64,000 nt of DNA from an uncultured Hyphomonadaceae bacterium (GTDB lineage Bacteria > Pseudomonadota > Alphaproteobacteria > Caulobacterales > Maricaulaceae): assembly GCA_913058335.1 (NCBI GenBank), contig CAJXPX010000013.1, forward strand, positions 33,602-97,601, written 5' to 3'. The notes under the pieces were generated by a model, which was given only the letters and a program-made list of their open reading frames with translations, had not been told where the DNA came from and did not search any database. Positions within the stretch are counted from its first letter, which is position 1. Each line of letters opens with the position of its first letter. Position numbers and translations under genes: made by a program. This document shows positions 8,223 through 16,141 of this stretch, in pieces.

Positions 8223-9294
8223 GTTCGGTCTCTATTTATCAAAGACCTTTCTAATAACCTGGCTTATGACCGTGTTTGGTTTTTTGGTGCTTATTGGATT
8301 ACTCGATAGCCTGGCGAACGGCGCGGATATTGTGGCGAGCGGAGAAGGCTTCCAAGGCACATTCCGATATATGTTATTACGAGCCCCGGTTATTTTTGAT
8401 CGAATTTTTGTATTTACGCTCGTCGTGGCCATTCTTTTGGTTTTCGTTAAATTGATCCGGCAGCACGAACTTGTCGCTTTGCTTGGATTCGGAATTTCTG
8501 CGCCCAAGCAGATTTTATTGCTTGTCCCAGTTGTTTTAGGCGCCAGTCTGGTTTCAATCACTTTTATTGATATTGCTATGGCTCCGGCTGTGCGGTCCTT
8601 ACAGGATTGGGGTATTGGAGAATATAAAATCAAGAACATCACGTCTGAAAACCCTCTTTGGCTTGAAGACGGCGAAGATATTGTTCGGGCTACAGAGCGC
8701 ATCAGCTATACGCGCTTGGGGGATATACAAATTTTTGAACGAGGCGACACCGGAGAAGTTGAGTCTGTTTTATGGGCCCAAAGCGCAACGTATAATGATC
8801 CGAACTGGACCTTAAACGGGGTCAGGATTTTGACCGTTACCGGCGCAAATGGCGAAAAACGAAGCGCCCAAGCAGACGCCTCCCCCCGAATATGGAAAAC
8901 CAGTCAAACCCCAAAGACCATTGCGCGTCTTGCCGCCGAGCCCCGTGATATTTCTCTCTCAGAAATGCGAAATTTCATGATGCGGGGTAATTCAGGTTCC
9001 AAACCAAGATTTGCCTATAGCTTTTGGCACGCTCATCGTCTGACACGCCCCTTGGCCGCTTTGATACTTTTGCTTTGCTGCGTCCCGCTTATGCAGCGGA
9101 CAGGTCGGGAAGACATGGGTGATAAAACCTTGATTATCGGTATTACTATGGGGTTTGTGTTCCTGATTGTGGATGGCGCCATGGCGACCTTTGCGACCTC
9201 CGGCGGTATAGGAGTCGCCACAGCTATTATCTTCCCGCTCGCTCTTTTCGGTTTGCTCGGCGCTTTCATGCTTGTTCGGACAGAGAGCCTTTAG
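8212..9294 (+). CDS. LptG/YjgQ-family permease (possible sphingolipid-dedicated paralogue)
   Basis: The partner of the preceding permease, 360 residues: N-terminal spans around 10-30, 60-85 and 95-120, a periplasmic domain (about 130-260), then C-terminal spans with RPLAALILLLCCVPLMQRTG and the following helices. The GTG start at 8212 lies inside the LptF-like gene (11-base overlap) with AGGAG just upstream, so the two are translationally coupled and presumably made in equal amounts. The stop is 9 bases before the ceramide kinase gene. That tight join is the best evidence in the window that this transporter serves the sphingolipid pathway rather than LPS alone. Confidence 0.85.
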   Translation: MVFKFGLYLSKTFLITWLMTVFGFLVLIGLLDSLANGADIVASGEGFQGTFRYMLLRAPVIFDRIFVFTLVVAILLVFVKLIRQHELVALLGFGISAPKQILLLVPVVLGASLVSITFIDIAMAPAVRSLQDWGIGEYKIKNITSENPLWLEDGEDIVRATERISYTRLGDIQIFERGDTGEVESVLWAQSATYNDPNWTLNGVRILTVTGANGEKRSAQADASPRIWKTSQTPKTIARLAAEPRDISLSEMRNFMMRGNSGSKPRFAYSFWHAHRLTRPLAALILLLCCVPLMQRTGREDMGDKTLIIGITMGFVFLIVDGAMATFATSGGIGVATAIIFPLALFGLLGAFMLVRTESL

Positions 9295-9303
9295 GTTGCC
9301 GCT

Positions 9304-10242
9304 ATGTCCGTTTTGGCAATTTCCAATGCAAAAGCCCGATCTGTTGCCAAACAAGGTTCCGCGCTTTCTTTGAACAAGCTCCCCGCAGGAGGCGAACATT
9401 TTATAAGCCAAGACCGAAGCGACCTTCTTCCGCTGTTGAATAAAGCGAGAGTGGAGAAAAGAGAGCATATTTTGATTGAAGGCGGAGACGGAACCGTGCG
9501 CACGGTTATGACGGCCTTATTAAACAGTTACGGGGATGATGAACCCCTGCCCGCTATATCAATATTGCCGAGCGGAACAACCAACCAAATTGCGCGAAAT
9601 ATCGGCCTTAAAGACTTCTCTGATTTGAAGGACATTCAGAAAGGCCATGTTCGTTCACACATTACTTCGCTCGTTAAAATTGATAGGATCAATCAAGAGG
9701 CAGGCCCGTCTAATCCGGTTTATGGATTTTTATTCTCTACGGGTGCCCTGCCTCATGTAAGCCGATTTGCGCAGGACAAATTAAACGGAAATGGTGTCGG
9801 CGGCGGAACGGCCGTTGTCGGCGCTGTGATTAAGGCCGTCACAGGGGATAAAGCTCGCCTCATGCCCCCGACGAAACACAAAATGAAAGCCAAACTGGGG
9901 GGAGAAACTCTTTTCAAACATAAAGGCACTGCTCTGGGCACCATAATGACGACCCTTCCCTCTCTTATGCTGGGACTTGATCCGTTTTGGGGAGAGGAAG
10001 ACGCGCCCCTGCGAATGACTTGGGCGGATGGTGACAGCCGTAAATTGGGGCGAAATGTAGCTGGCTTGTGGATGGGCCGAAAACAAGATCGGGCACAGGA
10101 TGGATATTACAGTCACAATATTGACCGGTTAACCTTAAAGACAAAAGCTCCGGCGACGCTCGATGGGGATTTCCTCGAACTAAGCGGTCAAAAACTCCGA
10201 ATCTCAGCCTCTCGCCCTGTCACCTTTTGGCGCGCGCGATGA
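9304..10242 (+). CDS. cpgB: Diacylglycerol-kinase-family lipid kinase, likely ceramide kinase
   Basis: The protein is 312 residues. The ATP-binding GGDGT motif is at 60-64 and LPSGTTNQIARNIG at about 88-101, the two signatures of the DAGK catalytic fold; no membrane span is evident. In Caulobacter a member of this family beside spt (CpgB) is a ceramide kinase making ceramide 1-phosphate, the first head-group step towards ceramide phosphoglycerate. Gene order here (permeases, kinase, nucleotidyltransferase, then convergent spt) supports the same role. The alternative is a YegS-like lipid kinase of other specificity. It overlaps the next gene by ATGA. Confidence 0.78.
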   Translation: MSVLAISNAKARSVAKQGSALSLNKLPAGGEHFISQDRSDLLPLLNKARVEKREHILIEGGDGTVRTVMTALLNSYGDDEPLPAISILPSGTTNQIARNIGLKDFSDLKDIQKGHVRSHITSLVKIDRINQEAGPSNPVYGFLFSTGALPHVSRFAQDKLNGNGVGGGTAVVGAVIKAVTGDKARLMPPTKHKMKAKLGGETLFKHKGTALGTIMTTLPSLMLGLDPFWGEEDAPLRMTWADGDSRKLGRNVAGLWMGRKQDRAQDGYYSHNIDRLTLKTKAPATLDGDFLELSGQKLRISASRPVTFWRAR

Positions 10243-11156
10243 GCGATGCGGTTTTAGACATCATCCGCTCCGAATCCTTGGAGCCCCCTACCCGAGTAAA
10301 CGATATTTTGCAGGCAATAGAGAAGAGGCATAAAGACAGGGTTCAAGCCTTTGTCTATTACGGGTCCTCTTTGAGAGAGATGAATAATCCGGAAAAAATG
10401 CTGGATTTTTATGTATTGGTGGACAGTTACCGCAAAACTCACGGCACAGGCCCTAGGGCGTTTCTCAACCGCCTCATTCCGCCCGCTGTTTATTATATTG
10501 AGCGCAAAGATGACCAAGGCATTCTTTCGACCTGTAAATACTCTCTTTTAAGTCTGAAAGAGTTTGAACGGCGCTGTTCGGACGAGGTTTTACAATCGCA
10601 AGTTTGGGGTCGATTCTCGCAGCCCTGCATACTTCTGCGCGCCAAAAATGACGATGTTGCAGAGCGTGTATATCGCGCCCGCGCTGATGCCGTTCGGCAA
10701 ATGGCTAGCCAGTCTGCGCCCTTGGTGGCGCCGTCAGCGACAGCCTCCGAAATTTGGGGGCGGGGTTTTTATGAAAGTTATCGAACCGAACTACGCCCGG
10801 AAAGTTCTGTTGGGCGGTCTCAGGAGATAGTAGAGCGTTTTTTAGATCGCTACGCCTCGCTCACTACGGCGCTATACGGGCCGCCGGATAAAACAGGGCA
10901 TTATAAATTGTCTGCGGAGACGAAAGATAAAGTCAAAGGGCTTTGGTTTTGGCGCCGCGTTCAGGGCAAACCGCTATCCGTAATCAGAGTGCTGAACAGT
11001 GCCGCGACCTTTGAAGGAGGTCTGGATTACGTCTTGAGGAAATTGAAAAACCATTCAGGGGTGGATTTCCACCCCACAGAATTTCAGCGAAGACATCCCG
11101 TTCTCACGTCTCCTGTTATGGGGTGGAAGCTCTGGCGAAAAGGGGCCTTTCGCTAA
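10239..11156 (+). CDS. TAM41/Mmp37-like nucleotidyltransferase (candidate lipid cytidylyltransferase)
   Basis: The protein is 305 residues from the ATG at 10239, which overlaps the kinase stop as ATGA. Residues 39-57 contain YYGSS and, after a short spacer, MLDFYVLVD with His68, the GS-x-MLDF-x-V-x-H layout of TAM41 phosphatidate cytidylyltransferase. Residues 101-133 (KYSLLSLKEF, then WGRFSQPCILL) match the TAM41 region with S-x-x-L and W-x-x-LY-AGRLxKP. TAM41 makes CDP-diacylglycerol from phosphatidate and CTP. Directly after a ceramide kinase, the natural guess is cytidylylation of ceramide 1-phosphate or a related head-group step. By position it may match Caulobacter cpgC, which I recall only loosely. 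The resemblance was recognised by eye. Confidence 0.68.
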   Translation: MSDAVLDIIRSESLEPPTRVNDILQAIEKRHKDRVQAFVYYGSSLREMNNPEKMLDFYVLVDSYRKTHGTGPRAFLNRLIPPAVYYIERKDDQGILSTCKYSLLSLKEFERRCSDEVLQSQVWGRFSQPCILLRAKNDDVAERVYRARADAVRQMASQSAPLVAPSATASEIWGRGFYESYRTELRPESSVGRSQEIVERFLDRYASLTTALYGPPDKTGHYKLSAETKDKVKGLWFWRRVQGKPLSVIRVLNSAATFEGGLDYVLRKLKNHSGVDFHPTEFQRRHPVLTSPVMGWKLWRKGAFR

Positions 11157-11159
11157 GGA

Positions 11160-12392
11160 TTACTCAGCAGCGAGTTTGGCCGCCATATTCTGCATCATTT
11201 CGCCCTGCGCGTTTTTCAACTCCCCAAACGCTTTGAGTATCGTATTTATATTCTCTTCAGTATGAGCCGCAGATAAGCTAATGCGGAGTAGGCTAGAGCT
11301 TTGCGGCGTTCCAGGCGGCACAGCCAAGTTTACATAAACGCCGTTTTCAATGAGCCAGTTCCATTCCATAGCCGCCACAGCCTCATTCGGGCGGCGCACG
11401 GCAATGACCGGACTAGCTTCAGCGCAGAGATCATACCCCATTTCTTTCAATCCGGTATGAAGCTGTTCTGCGCGCTCTTTTAAATTACTCCGTAAATGAC
11501 CGCCGGTTTTAACTTTTTCAACAGCGGCGCGGGCGGCGGCAATGTTGGACGGCGTCGCAGAGGCCGTAAACATATAAGGCCGCATAATTTTGCGTGTAAT
11601 TTCAAATTCTTTATGACGTGAGGCGCAAAACCCTCCCACAGAGGCAAGGCTCTTTGAAAACGTGCCGGAGATAAAGTCAATCTTGTCGAGTACGCCCTGC
11701 TCTTCGGCAATACCGCAACCGTTCGGCCCAAAAACGCCGTAGCTATGGGCTTCATCAATGTACAGATAGCCGCCATGGCGGTGCGTCACGTCAACAAACT
11801 CATCCACCGGGGCGATGTCCCCAAACATGGAATACATACCTTCGATAACGACCAAAGCGTTGCCGCCCTCTATCTCGCCACGTCGTTGCAAACGCTTATC
11901 TAAATCTTCCGGTGAATTATGACGGAAACGGATGGTCGAGGCTCCAGTCAGGCGCGTCCCGTCAATGATACACGCATGGGCGTCGGCGTCCATAAAGATA
12001 ACGTCTTTATCGCCGGCCAAGCCTGCTATAGCGGCGAGGTTTGTCTGATAACCTGTTGTAAAAACAATGCAGCTAGGCATTCCAAGGTGGTCGGCCAGGG
12101 CTTTTTCAAGATCGATATGTTCTGCATAAGAGCCATTCGCGACACGAGAGCCTGTCGTCCCGGTGCCGTGGGATTCAACTGCCCTTTTCGCCGCTTCCAT
12201 ACAATCTTCGTCAAATGTCAGACCAAGGTAGTTATTTGTTCCAGCCAGAAGGATCTCGCGATTGCCGATACGCCCGCGCGTGGCATCCAGAATGTCATCA
12301 AACTGCACGCCTAGGGCGTCCTGTCCGATTTTCATCATCATATCGACACGGGTTTTGAGCGGTGCGTATTTATCAAAAAGTGAAGACATCAT
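11160..12392 (-). CDS. spt: Serine palmitoyltransferase
   Basis: A PLP-dependent alpha-oxoamine synthase of 410 residues. It shows the DEAH segment at 213-216 and the Schiff-base lysine Lys247 in GTFSKSLASVGG, which is characteristic of bacterial serine palmitoyltransferase rather than ALAS (GTLAKAYG) or KBL. It condenses serine with an acyl donor to give 3-ketosphinganine. The genes just upstream encode its probable dedicated acyl carrier protein and acyl-ACP synthetase, so an acyl-ACP rather than acyl-CoA is the likely donor. It is convergent with the TAM41-like gene with only 3 bases between stops. The ATG at 12389 is an alternative start with better spacing from AGGA. Confidence 0.92.
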   Translation of the reverse strand: MMSSLFDKYAPLKTRVDMMMKIGQDALGVQFDDILDATRGRIGNREILLAGTNNYLGLTFDEDCMEAAKRAVESHGTGTTGSRVANGSYAEHIDLEKALADHLGMPSCIVFTTGYQTNLAAIAGLAGDKDVIFMDADAHACIIDGTRLTGASTIRFRHNSPEDLDKRLQRRGEIEGGNALVVIEGMYSMFGDIAPVDEFVDVTHRHGGYLYIDEAHSYGVFGPNGCGIAEEQGVLDKIDFISGTFSKSLASVGGFCASRHKEFEITRKIMRPYMFTASATPSNIAAARAAVEKVKTGGHLRSNLKERAEQLHTGLKEMGYDLCAEASPVIAVRRPNEAVAAMEWNWLIENGVYVNLAVPPGTPQSSSLLRISLSAAHTEENINTILKAFGELKNAQGEMMQNMAAKLAAE

Positions 12393-12397
12393 ATGTC

Positions 12398-12652
12398 CTA
12401 TTCAGAAGTGAGTTCTTTAATGGCGTTAACAAGCTCTCCCACAGTCTTGATATCGCTGACCATCTCCATCGGTATAGAAATGTCATAATGATCTTCCAGG
12501 CCCATGACCAAATCGAAGACAGCCACCGAGTCGACTTCCAGATCGGACATGATCCCGCTCTCCCGATATATCGGACGATTTTGGGGGTTATAGGGTTTGA
12601 GAAGCTCGCAGACCTTTGCGAAAATTTCATCACTATTTGGCGAAGATGTCAT
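12398..12652 (-). CDS. acpR: Acyl carrier protein dedicated to sphingolipid synthesis
   Basis: This 84-residue carrier protein has the phosphopantetheine attachment motif in DLEVDSVAVFDLVMGLE (Ser in DSV), followed by the usual helix and DISIPMEMV. Sphingolipid loci of Caulobacter-type bacteria encode a specialised ACP (AcpR) that presents the fatty acyl chain to serine palmitoyltransferase. Here it lies 5 bases before spt and 3 bases after the ceramide reductase gene, all on one strand, which supports that function. The phosphopantetheine arm would be added by the holo-ACP synthase encoded at 49933-50334 or another transferase. Confidence 0.88.
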   Translation of the reverse strand: MTSSPNSDEIFAKVCELLKPYNPQNRPIYRESGIMSDLEVDSVAVFDLVMGLEDHYDISIPMEMVSDIKTVGELVNAIKELTSE

Positions 12653-12655
12653 ATT

Positions 12656-13564
12656 TTATCCCGGAGCATTATAGCTTTGTACGGTTTTGGCGATGGCCTC
12701 AGCCATCGGCGTTGGGTTGGAAACCAAGTCATTACTTTGCCAATGCTCATAACGGAACTCAGCGAGCTTTCCTAGACTCAAGTGCCCTATAGAAAACAGT
12801 CGCAATGTCAAAGTCGTAATCGCGGCGACGGGGTAGAGTATCATCAAAGGTACAGGAAAAGCTCTGACGGGTCTTTCGAGGGCGTCTTCTCCGTACTTCG
12901 CAAATTGAGGCATTGTCAAAGCTCTCTCGGTCGCTGGCGATACCGTCTTTCCGTCATATTTCCCTTCCAGAGCATATCCAATGAGGTTCTCGACCAAATC
13001 TGAAACATACACCATCGCGACGGAACGGGTTTTCCAGTCATGGCCTCCCGCAACAGGGAGAAGCCCCCGTTTCATCAATTCAAAAATCGGTTTAGTGGCG
13101 TTATCTCCCGGACCAAAGACTGCCGGAGCGCGAATAATGGCTAATTTACCAGAAAACTCTTGCTTTACAGCCTCTTCCCCCAATTTCTTGGATTTGGCAT
13201 ATCGGCTTAACTCCGGCGCTCTCGCCGTTTGAGAAGATAGAAGAATCAAGCGCGGAATATTAGCTATCTCGGCGGCCTTGGCGACACGGCCCGCCCCGTT
13301 AACATTCACTTCTTCGAAGTTTGACCACTTTGGGGCTTTGACCAATCCCGCCAAATGAAAAACGCAATCCGCGCCCTTTATCCAATGGGTCAAATCACTC
13401 GACAGATCACCTTCATATATAAAGAGATTTTCTTGAGCGAGGTCGTCCAAGGCCCCTGAACGCCGGACCAAGGCTTTAACCTTAAAGCCCTGCTCCAATA
13501 AATTACGAACAAGATGTCGTCCGACAAACCCCGTTGCGCCGGTGAGCGCAATTATTCGAGGCAT
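12656..13564 (-). CDS. cerR: NAD(P)-dependent epimerase-family ceramide reductase
   Basis: An extended short-chain dehydrogenase of 302 residues: the Rossmann motif GATGFVGRHL is at the N terminus (about 8-17), VFHLAGLVK follows, and the catalytic YxxxK is in YAKSKK. The C-terminal quarter is hydrophobic (VPLMILYPVAAITTLTL), suggesting membrane association. In Caulobacter the epimerase-like gene between the acyl-ACP synthetase and acp is the ceramide reductase CerR, which reduces the 3-keto group after N-acylation. The same order is present here. Assignment is by family plus context; close relatives include other sugar- or steroid-type reductases. Confidence 0.82.
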   Translation of the reverse strand: MPRIIALTGATGFVGRHLVRNLLEQGFKVKALVRRSGALDDLAQENLFIYEGDLSSDLTHWIKGADCVFHLAGLVKAPKWSNFEEVNVNGAGRVAKAAEIANIPRLILLSSQTARAPELSRYAKSKKLGEEAVKQEFSGKLAIIRAPAVFGPGDNATKPIFELMKRGLLPVAGGHDWKTRSVAMVYVSDLVENLIGYALEGKYDGKTVSPATERALTMPQFAKYGEDALERPVRAFPVPLMILYPVAAITTLTLRLFSIGHLSLGKLAEFRYEHWQSNDLVSNPTPMAEAIAKTVQSYNAPG

Positions 13565-13570
13565 ATCGCG

Positions 13571-15355
13571 TTAAGTCTCAGACTTAACAACACGAATCGA
13601 TTCCGCATTTTGAAGATCAATGATGGCGCCGGAGACGAATTTCTCTTTCACACGCGCCCGAGACAATTTACCGGAACTCGTCACAATCATGGTGGATTTA
13701 GGAACGAGCTGTAGCCTGACGGGGACGCCAACTTCCAACCGGATGGCCGCCGTAACAGCCTTGAAAATCTCGTCCAAGAGCTGGGGATCACGCGTCCGGC
13801 ATTCGAGCAGAAGCATAATCTGCTTTTCATCTCCTGCTCCGCCAATGGCAAAAGCACAAGCCCGTCCGCAACGATGCGGCGCAGCGGCCTGAGCTGCCCA
13901 TTCAATGTCCTGTGGCCAGATGTTACGGCCATGCCAGAGAATCAGGTCTTTGGAGCGGCCCGTCACAACAAGTTGGTTATCCAGCCAATAACCGAGATCC
14001 CCCGTGTCGAGCCAGCCTTCTTTAGTGAAAGCGGCTTCTGTGGCTTGTGAGTTCCGAAAATAGCCCGGCGAGACGCTAGGGCCGCGCAAACAAATGCGTC
14101 CAACCTTAGAGCCTGTCAGGACGTTATTCTGAAAGTCACGAATTTCAATTTCGTGACCCGGCAACACAGTCCCGCAAGCCACAAATGTTCTTCGGGCCGC
14201 AGCCGGAGTAAGGTCTGTCGCCGTCACAGCTTCAGTTGTGCGCTCATACCGATCCATGTCGATTGTATGCTTTTTAAGCCCCTGCCCCAAAGGCGCAAAA
14301 CTTGCCGCAAGCGTCGTTTCGGCCAAACCGTAGCTCGGGGTAAAAGCACCTTTGTCAAAGCCCATCGGGCCGAACAATTTTTCAAATTCGGTCAGAGGTT
14401 CAGGTCGCACCATATCTCCGCCAATACCAGCCGCACGCCAACTTGAAAGGTCGAGTTCACGATCATCGCGCCAACGGCGAACGCAAAGCTCGTAACCAAA
14501 GGTCGGCGAATAAGATACAGTGCCTTTATGATCATTAATGAGTTGCAGCCATGTCATGGGGCGACGAGTGAAATCTTGAGGATCAATATAATCAATAGTC
14601 ATCTGGCTCATCATGGGGGCAAGCATAAACCCGATAAGACCCATATCATGATAAAGCGGCAGCCAACTTGTGGCGCGATCCGTCTCGTTAATCTTAAGCC
14701 CGTGTTTTGTGATAGCGTGGCAATTAGCAGAAACGGAAGACTGCGTCCCGATAATGCCTTTTGGAGAGCTAGAGCTGCCGGAACTATATTGGATATAACA
14801 AAGATCATCTTCGTTGAATTTACGAAGCTTGTTGCCTTTTGGCAATTTATCCACATCGTCAAACGTCAAAACCGGGATGGCCTGATCATTTAGGGCCGAA
14901 CTCATAATCGGCTCCATCGACTCAGGCGTAAAGAGCGCGTGGAAATCTCCTGTGTCCGCCATTCTCTGAAGCTGTCGTTCATAGCTCCCGCGGCCGCCCA
15001 AAGTAACAGGCAATGGAAGCGGAGCGGGGACGAGACCAGCATATTGGCACGCAAAAAACAGGACGGCGAATTCAGGAGTGGAAACCGCTGCCAAGCCGAT
15101 ACGAGAGTTTTTAGGCGCAAATTTCACTAGACGGTAAGCCAGATCAATAGAGCGCTCTCTCAGCTCTTTATAGCTCAAAACTGTTTTCAACCGGGCTTTG
15201 CCGTCAAAATAGTTTAGACCTGTTTTTCCGTGGGCGGCATAATCAAGGCCGTCACATAAAGTTTTAAAGTCACTATGGAGTATCGGCTGTCCGCGATCTG
15301 TCGGAGTAGGAGAAAGGTCGTTTGCAGCTGGTTTGCGCACTATTGTATCTGTCAT
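13571..15355 (-). CDS. aasR: Acyl-ACP synthetase (fatty acyl-AMP ligase family)
   Basis: This 594-residue ANL-superfamily enzyme resembles FadD32-type fatty acyl-AMP ligases. The P-loop-like motif YSSGSSSSPKG is near residue 190-200, SWLPLYHDMGLIG follows, and the adenylation core YGLAETTLAASF and DTGDLGYW are present. It activates a fatty acid as acyl-AMP and passes it to a carrier protein, presumably the ACP two genes downstream, to feed serine palmitoyltransferase. I chose the ATG at 15355 with GGAAAAG upstream; an in-frame TTG at 15373 is less likely. It is the promoter-proximal gene of the backbone operon and has a Pho-box-like element about 150 bases upstream. Confidence 0.87.
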   Translation of the reverse strand: MTDTIVRKPAANDLSPTPTDRGQPILHSDFKTLCDGLDYAAHGKTGLNYFDGKARLKTVLSYKELRERSIDLAYRLVKFAPKNSRIGLAAVSTPEFAVLFFACQYAGLVPAPLPLPVTLGGRGSYERQLQRMADTGDFHALFTPESMEPIMSSALNDQAIPVLTFDDVDKLPKGNKLRKFNEDDLCYIQYSSGSSSSPKGIIGTQSSVSANCHAITKHGLKINETDRATSWLPLYHDMGLIGFMLAPMMSQMTIDYIDPQDFTRRPMTWLQLINDHKGTVSYSPTFGYELCVRRWRDDRELDLSSWRAAGIGGDMVRPEPLTEFEKLFGPMGFDKGAFTPSYGLAETTLAASFAPLGQGLKKHTIDMDRYERTTEAVTATDLTPAAARRTFVACGTVLPGHEIEIRDFQNNVLTGSKVGRICLRGPSVSPGYFRNSQATEAAFTKEGWLDTGDLGYWLDNQLVVTGRSKDLILWHGRNIWPQDIEWAAQAAAPHRCGRACAFAIGGAGDEKQIMLLLECRTRDPQLLDEIFKAVTAAIRLEVGVPVRLQLVPKSTMIVTSSGKLSRARVKEKFVSGAIIDLQNAESIRVVKSET

Positions 15356-15652
15356 ATTCTTTTCCGCTTTCAACGCGCTTTGTTCTCTAAAAGGAACATT
15401 AAAGGTCGCTTCGTCAAAAAACTGTCAATTAGGGTCTGGCCCTATGAGGTAAATATCTCCCTAACACACCCATAAACAGCAGTTTCTCACGCTTTGATAC
15501 AAAATGTGACATAACTGTAACATTAAAAACACAGTTTTTTAGAAAATTCAGGGTTTTCAGAACGGAAGATGCAAAGTCCCGACAATTTAAATTTGTAAAA
15601 CGTGATTGTCTTAAACTCTCTTCTTATAATTTGAAGAATCAGAATCCTGTCA
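15356..15652. other. Intergenic promoter region of the ceramide backbone operon
   Basis: This 297-base gap, AT-rich in its middle, separates the 3' end of the cysteine-cluster gene from the acyl-ACP synthetase start. It contains the Pho-box-like repeat at 15505-15522, a small inverted repeat TAGGG-TCTGG-CCCTA (about 15430-15444), and a TTGACA on the leftward strand near 15420. I could not fit a convincing -10 element, and I see no gene in it. Confidence 0.5.
15505..15522 (-). promoter_or_regulatory. Pho-box-like tandem half-sites upstream of the sphingolipid operon
   Basis: Read in the direction of the operon, the element is TGTTACA, a 4-base spacer GTTA, then TGTCACA: two 7-base half-sites of form TGTnACA with an 11-base period, the architecture of PhoB sites (TGTCAC-type half-sites). 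It lies about 150 bases upstream of the acyl-ACP synthetase start. Caulobacter sphingolipid production is reported to respond to phosphate limitation, which makes the match worth noting. Matched by eye only; TGTnACA is itself palindromic, so orientation is ambiguous. Confidence 0.45.
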
Positions 15653-16123
15653 CTATTTCGTGAAGTCCGGCTCTCCCGGCCATATCACGATGCGGTGCGG
15701 CAAGTCTTTGTCGGAGACAGTGTTCTCGCTCTCGACCTGATCCCTGACACTCATGCCCGCTTCATGAATTGTTTCCCTAGATCCGGAAACCAAATGATGC
15801 CACTCTGGCAAGTCCTCGCCTTTTGCCACGAGCCTATAGGCACAGGTTTCGGGCATCCAGTGAAGTTGTTCTACTGTGGCGGCCGTCAAAGTCACGCAAT
15901 CCGGCACAATGGACTTCCGATTCGCGTAGTCACGGCAGGCACATGTCTCCGGATTAAAGAGATGGCAGGACACATCTGTCACATATACAGATCCGTCATC
16001 TTCATCTTCCAATCGGATACAACAGCACTTTCCACAGCCGTCACACAGACTTTCCCACTGCTGACGGCTCAATTCCGCCATATTTTTGGTTTTCCAAAAG
16101 GGTAGATTTGATTTAGCAACCAT
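15653..16123 (-). CDS. YcgN-family (UPF0260) cysteine-cluster protein
   Basis: This 156-residue protein is full length for UPF0260. It starts with [18 protein letters not shown] and carries the cysteine pattern CDGCGKCC at about 28-35, with further Cys residues in [14 protein letters not shown] and CAYR. These could bind a metal or iron-sulfur cluster (YkgJ-like domain). The function is unknown. The start ATG at 16123 has GGGG upstream. It diverges from the penicillin-binding protein gene with only 18 bases between starts, so each promoter must overlap the other's coding region or 5' end. Confidence 0.88.
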   Translation of the reverse strand: MVAKSNLPFWKTKNMAELSRQQWESLCDGCGKCCCIRLEDEDDGSVYVTDVSCHLFNPETCACRDYANRKSIVPDCVTLTAATVEQLHWMPETCAYRLVAKGEDLPEWHHLVSGSRETIHEAGMSVRDQVESENTVSDKDLPHRIVIWPGEPDFTK

Positions 16124-16141
16124 TCAGGCCCCTTACACTAT

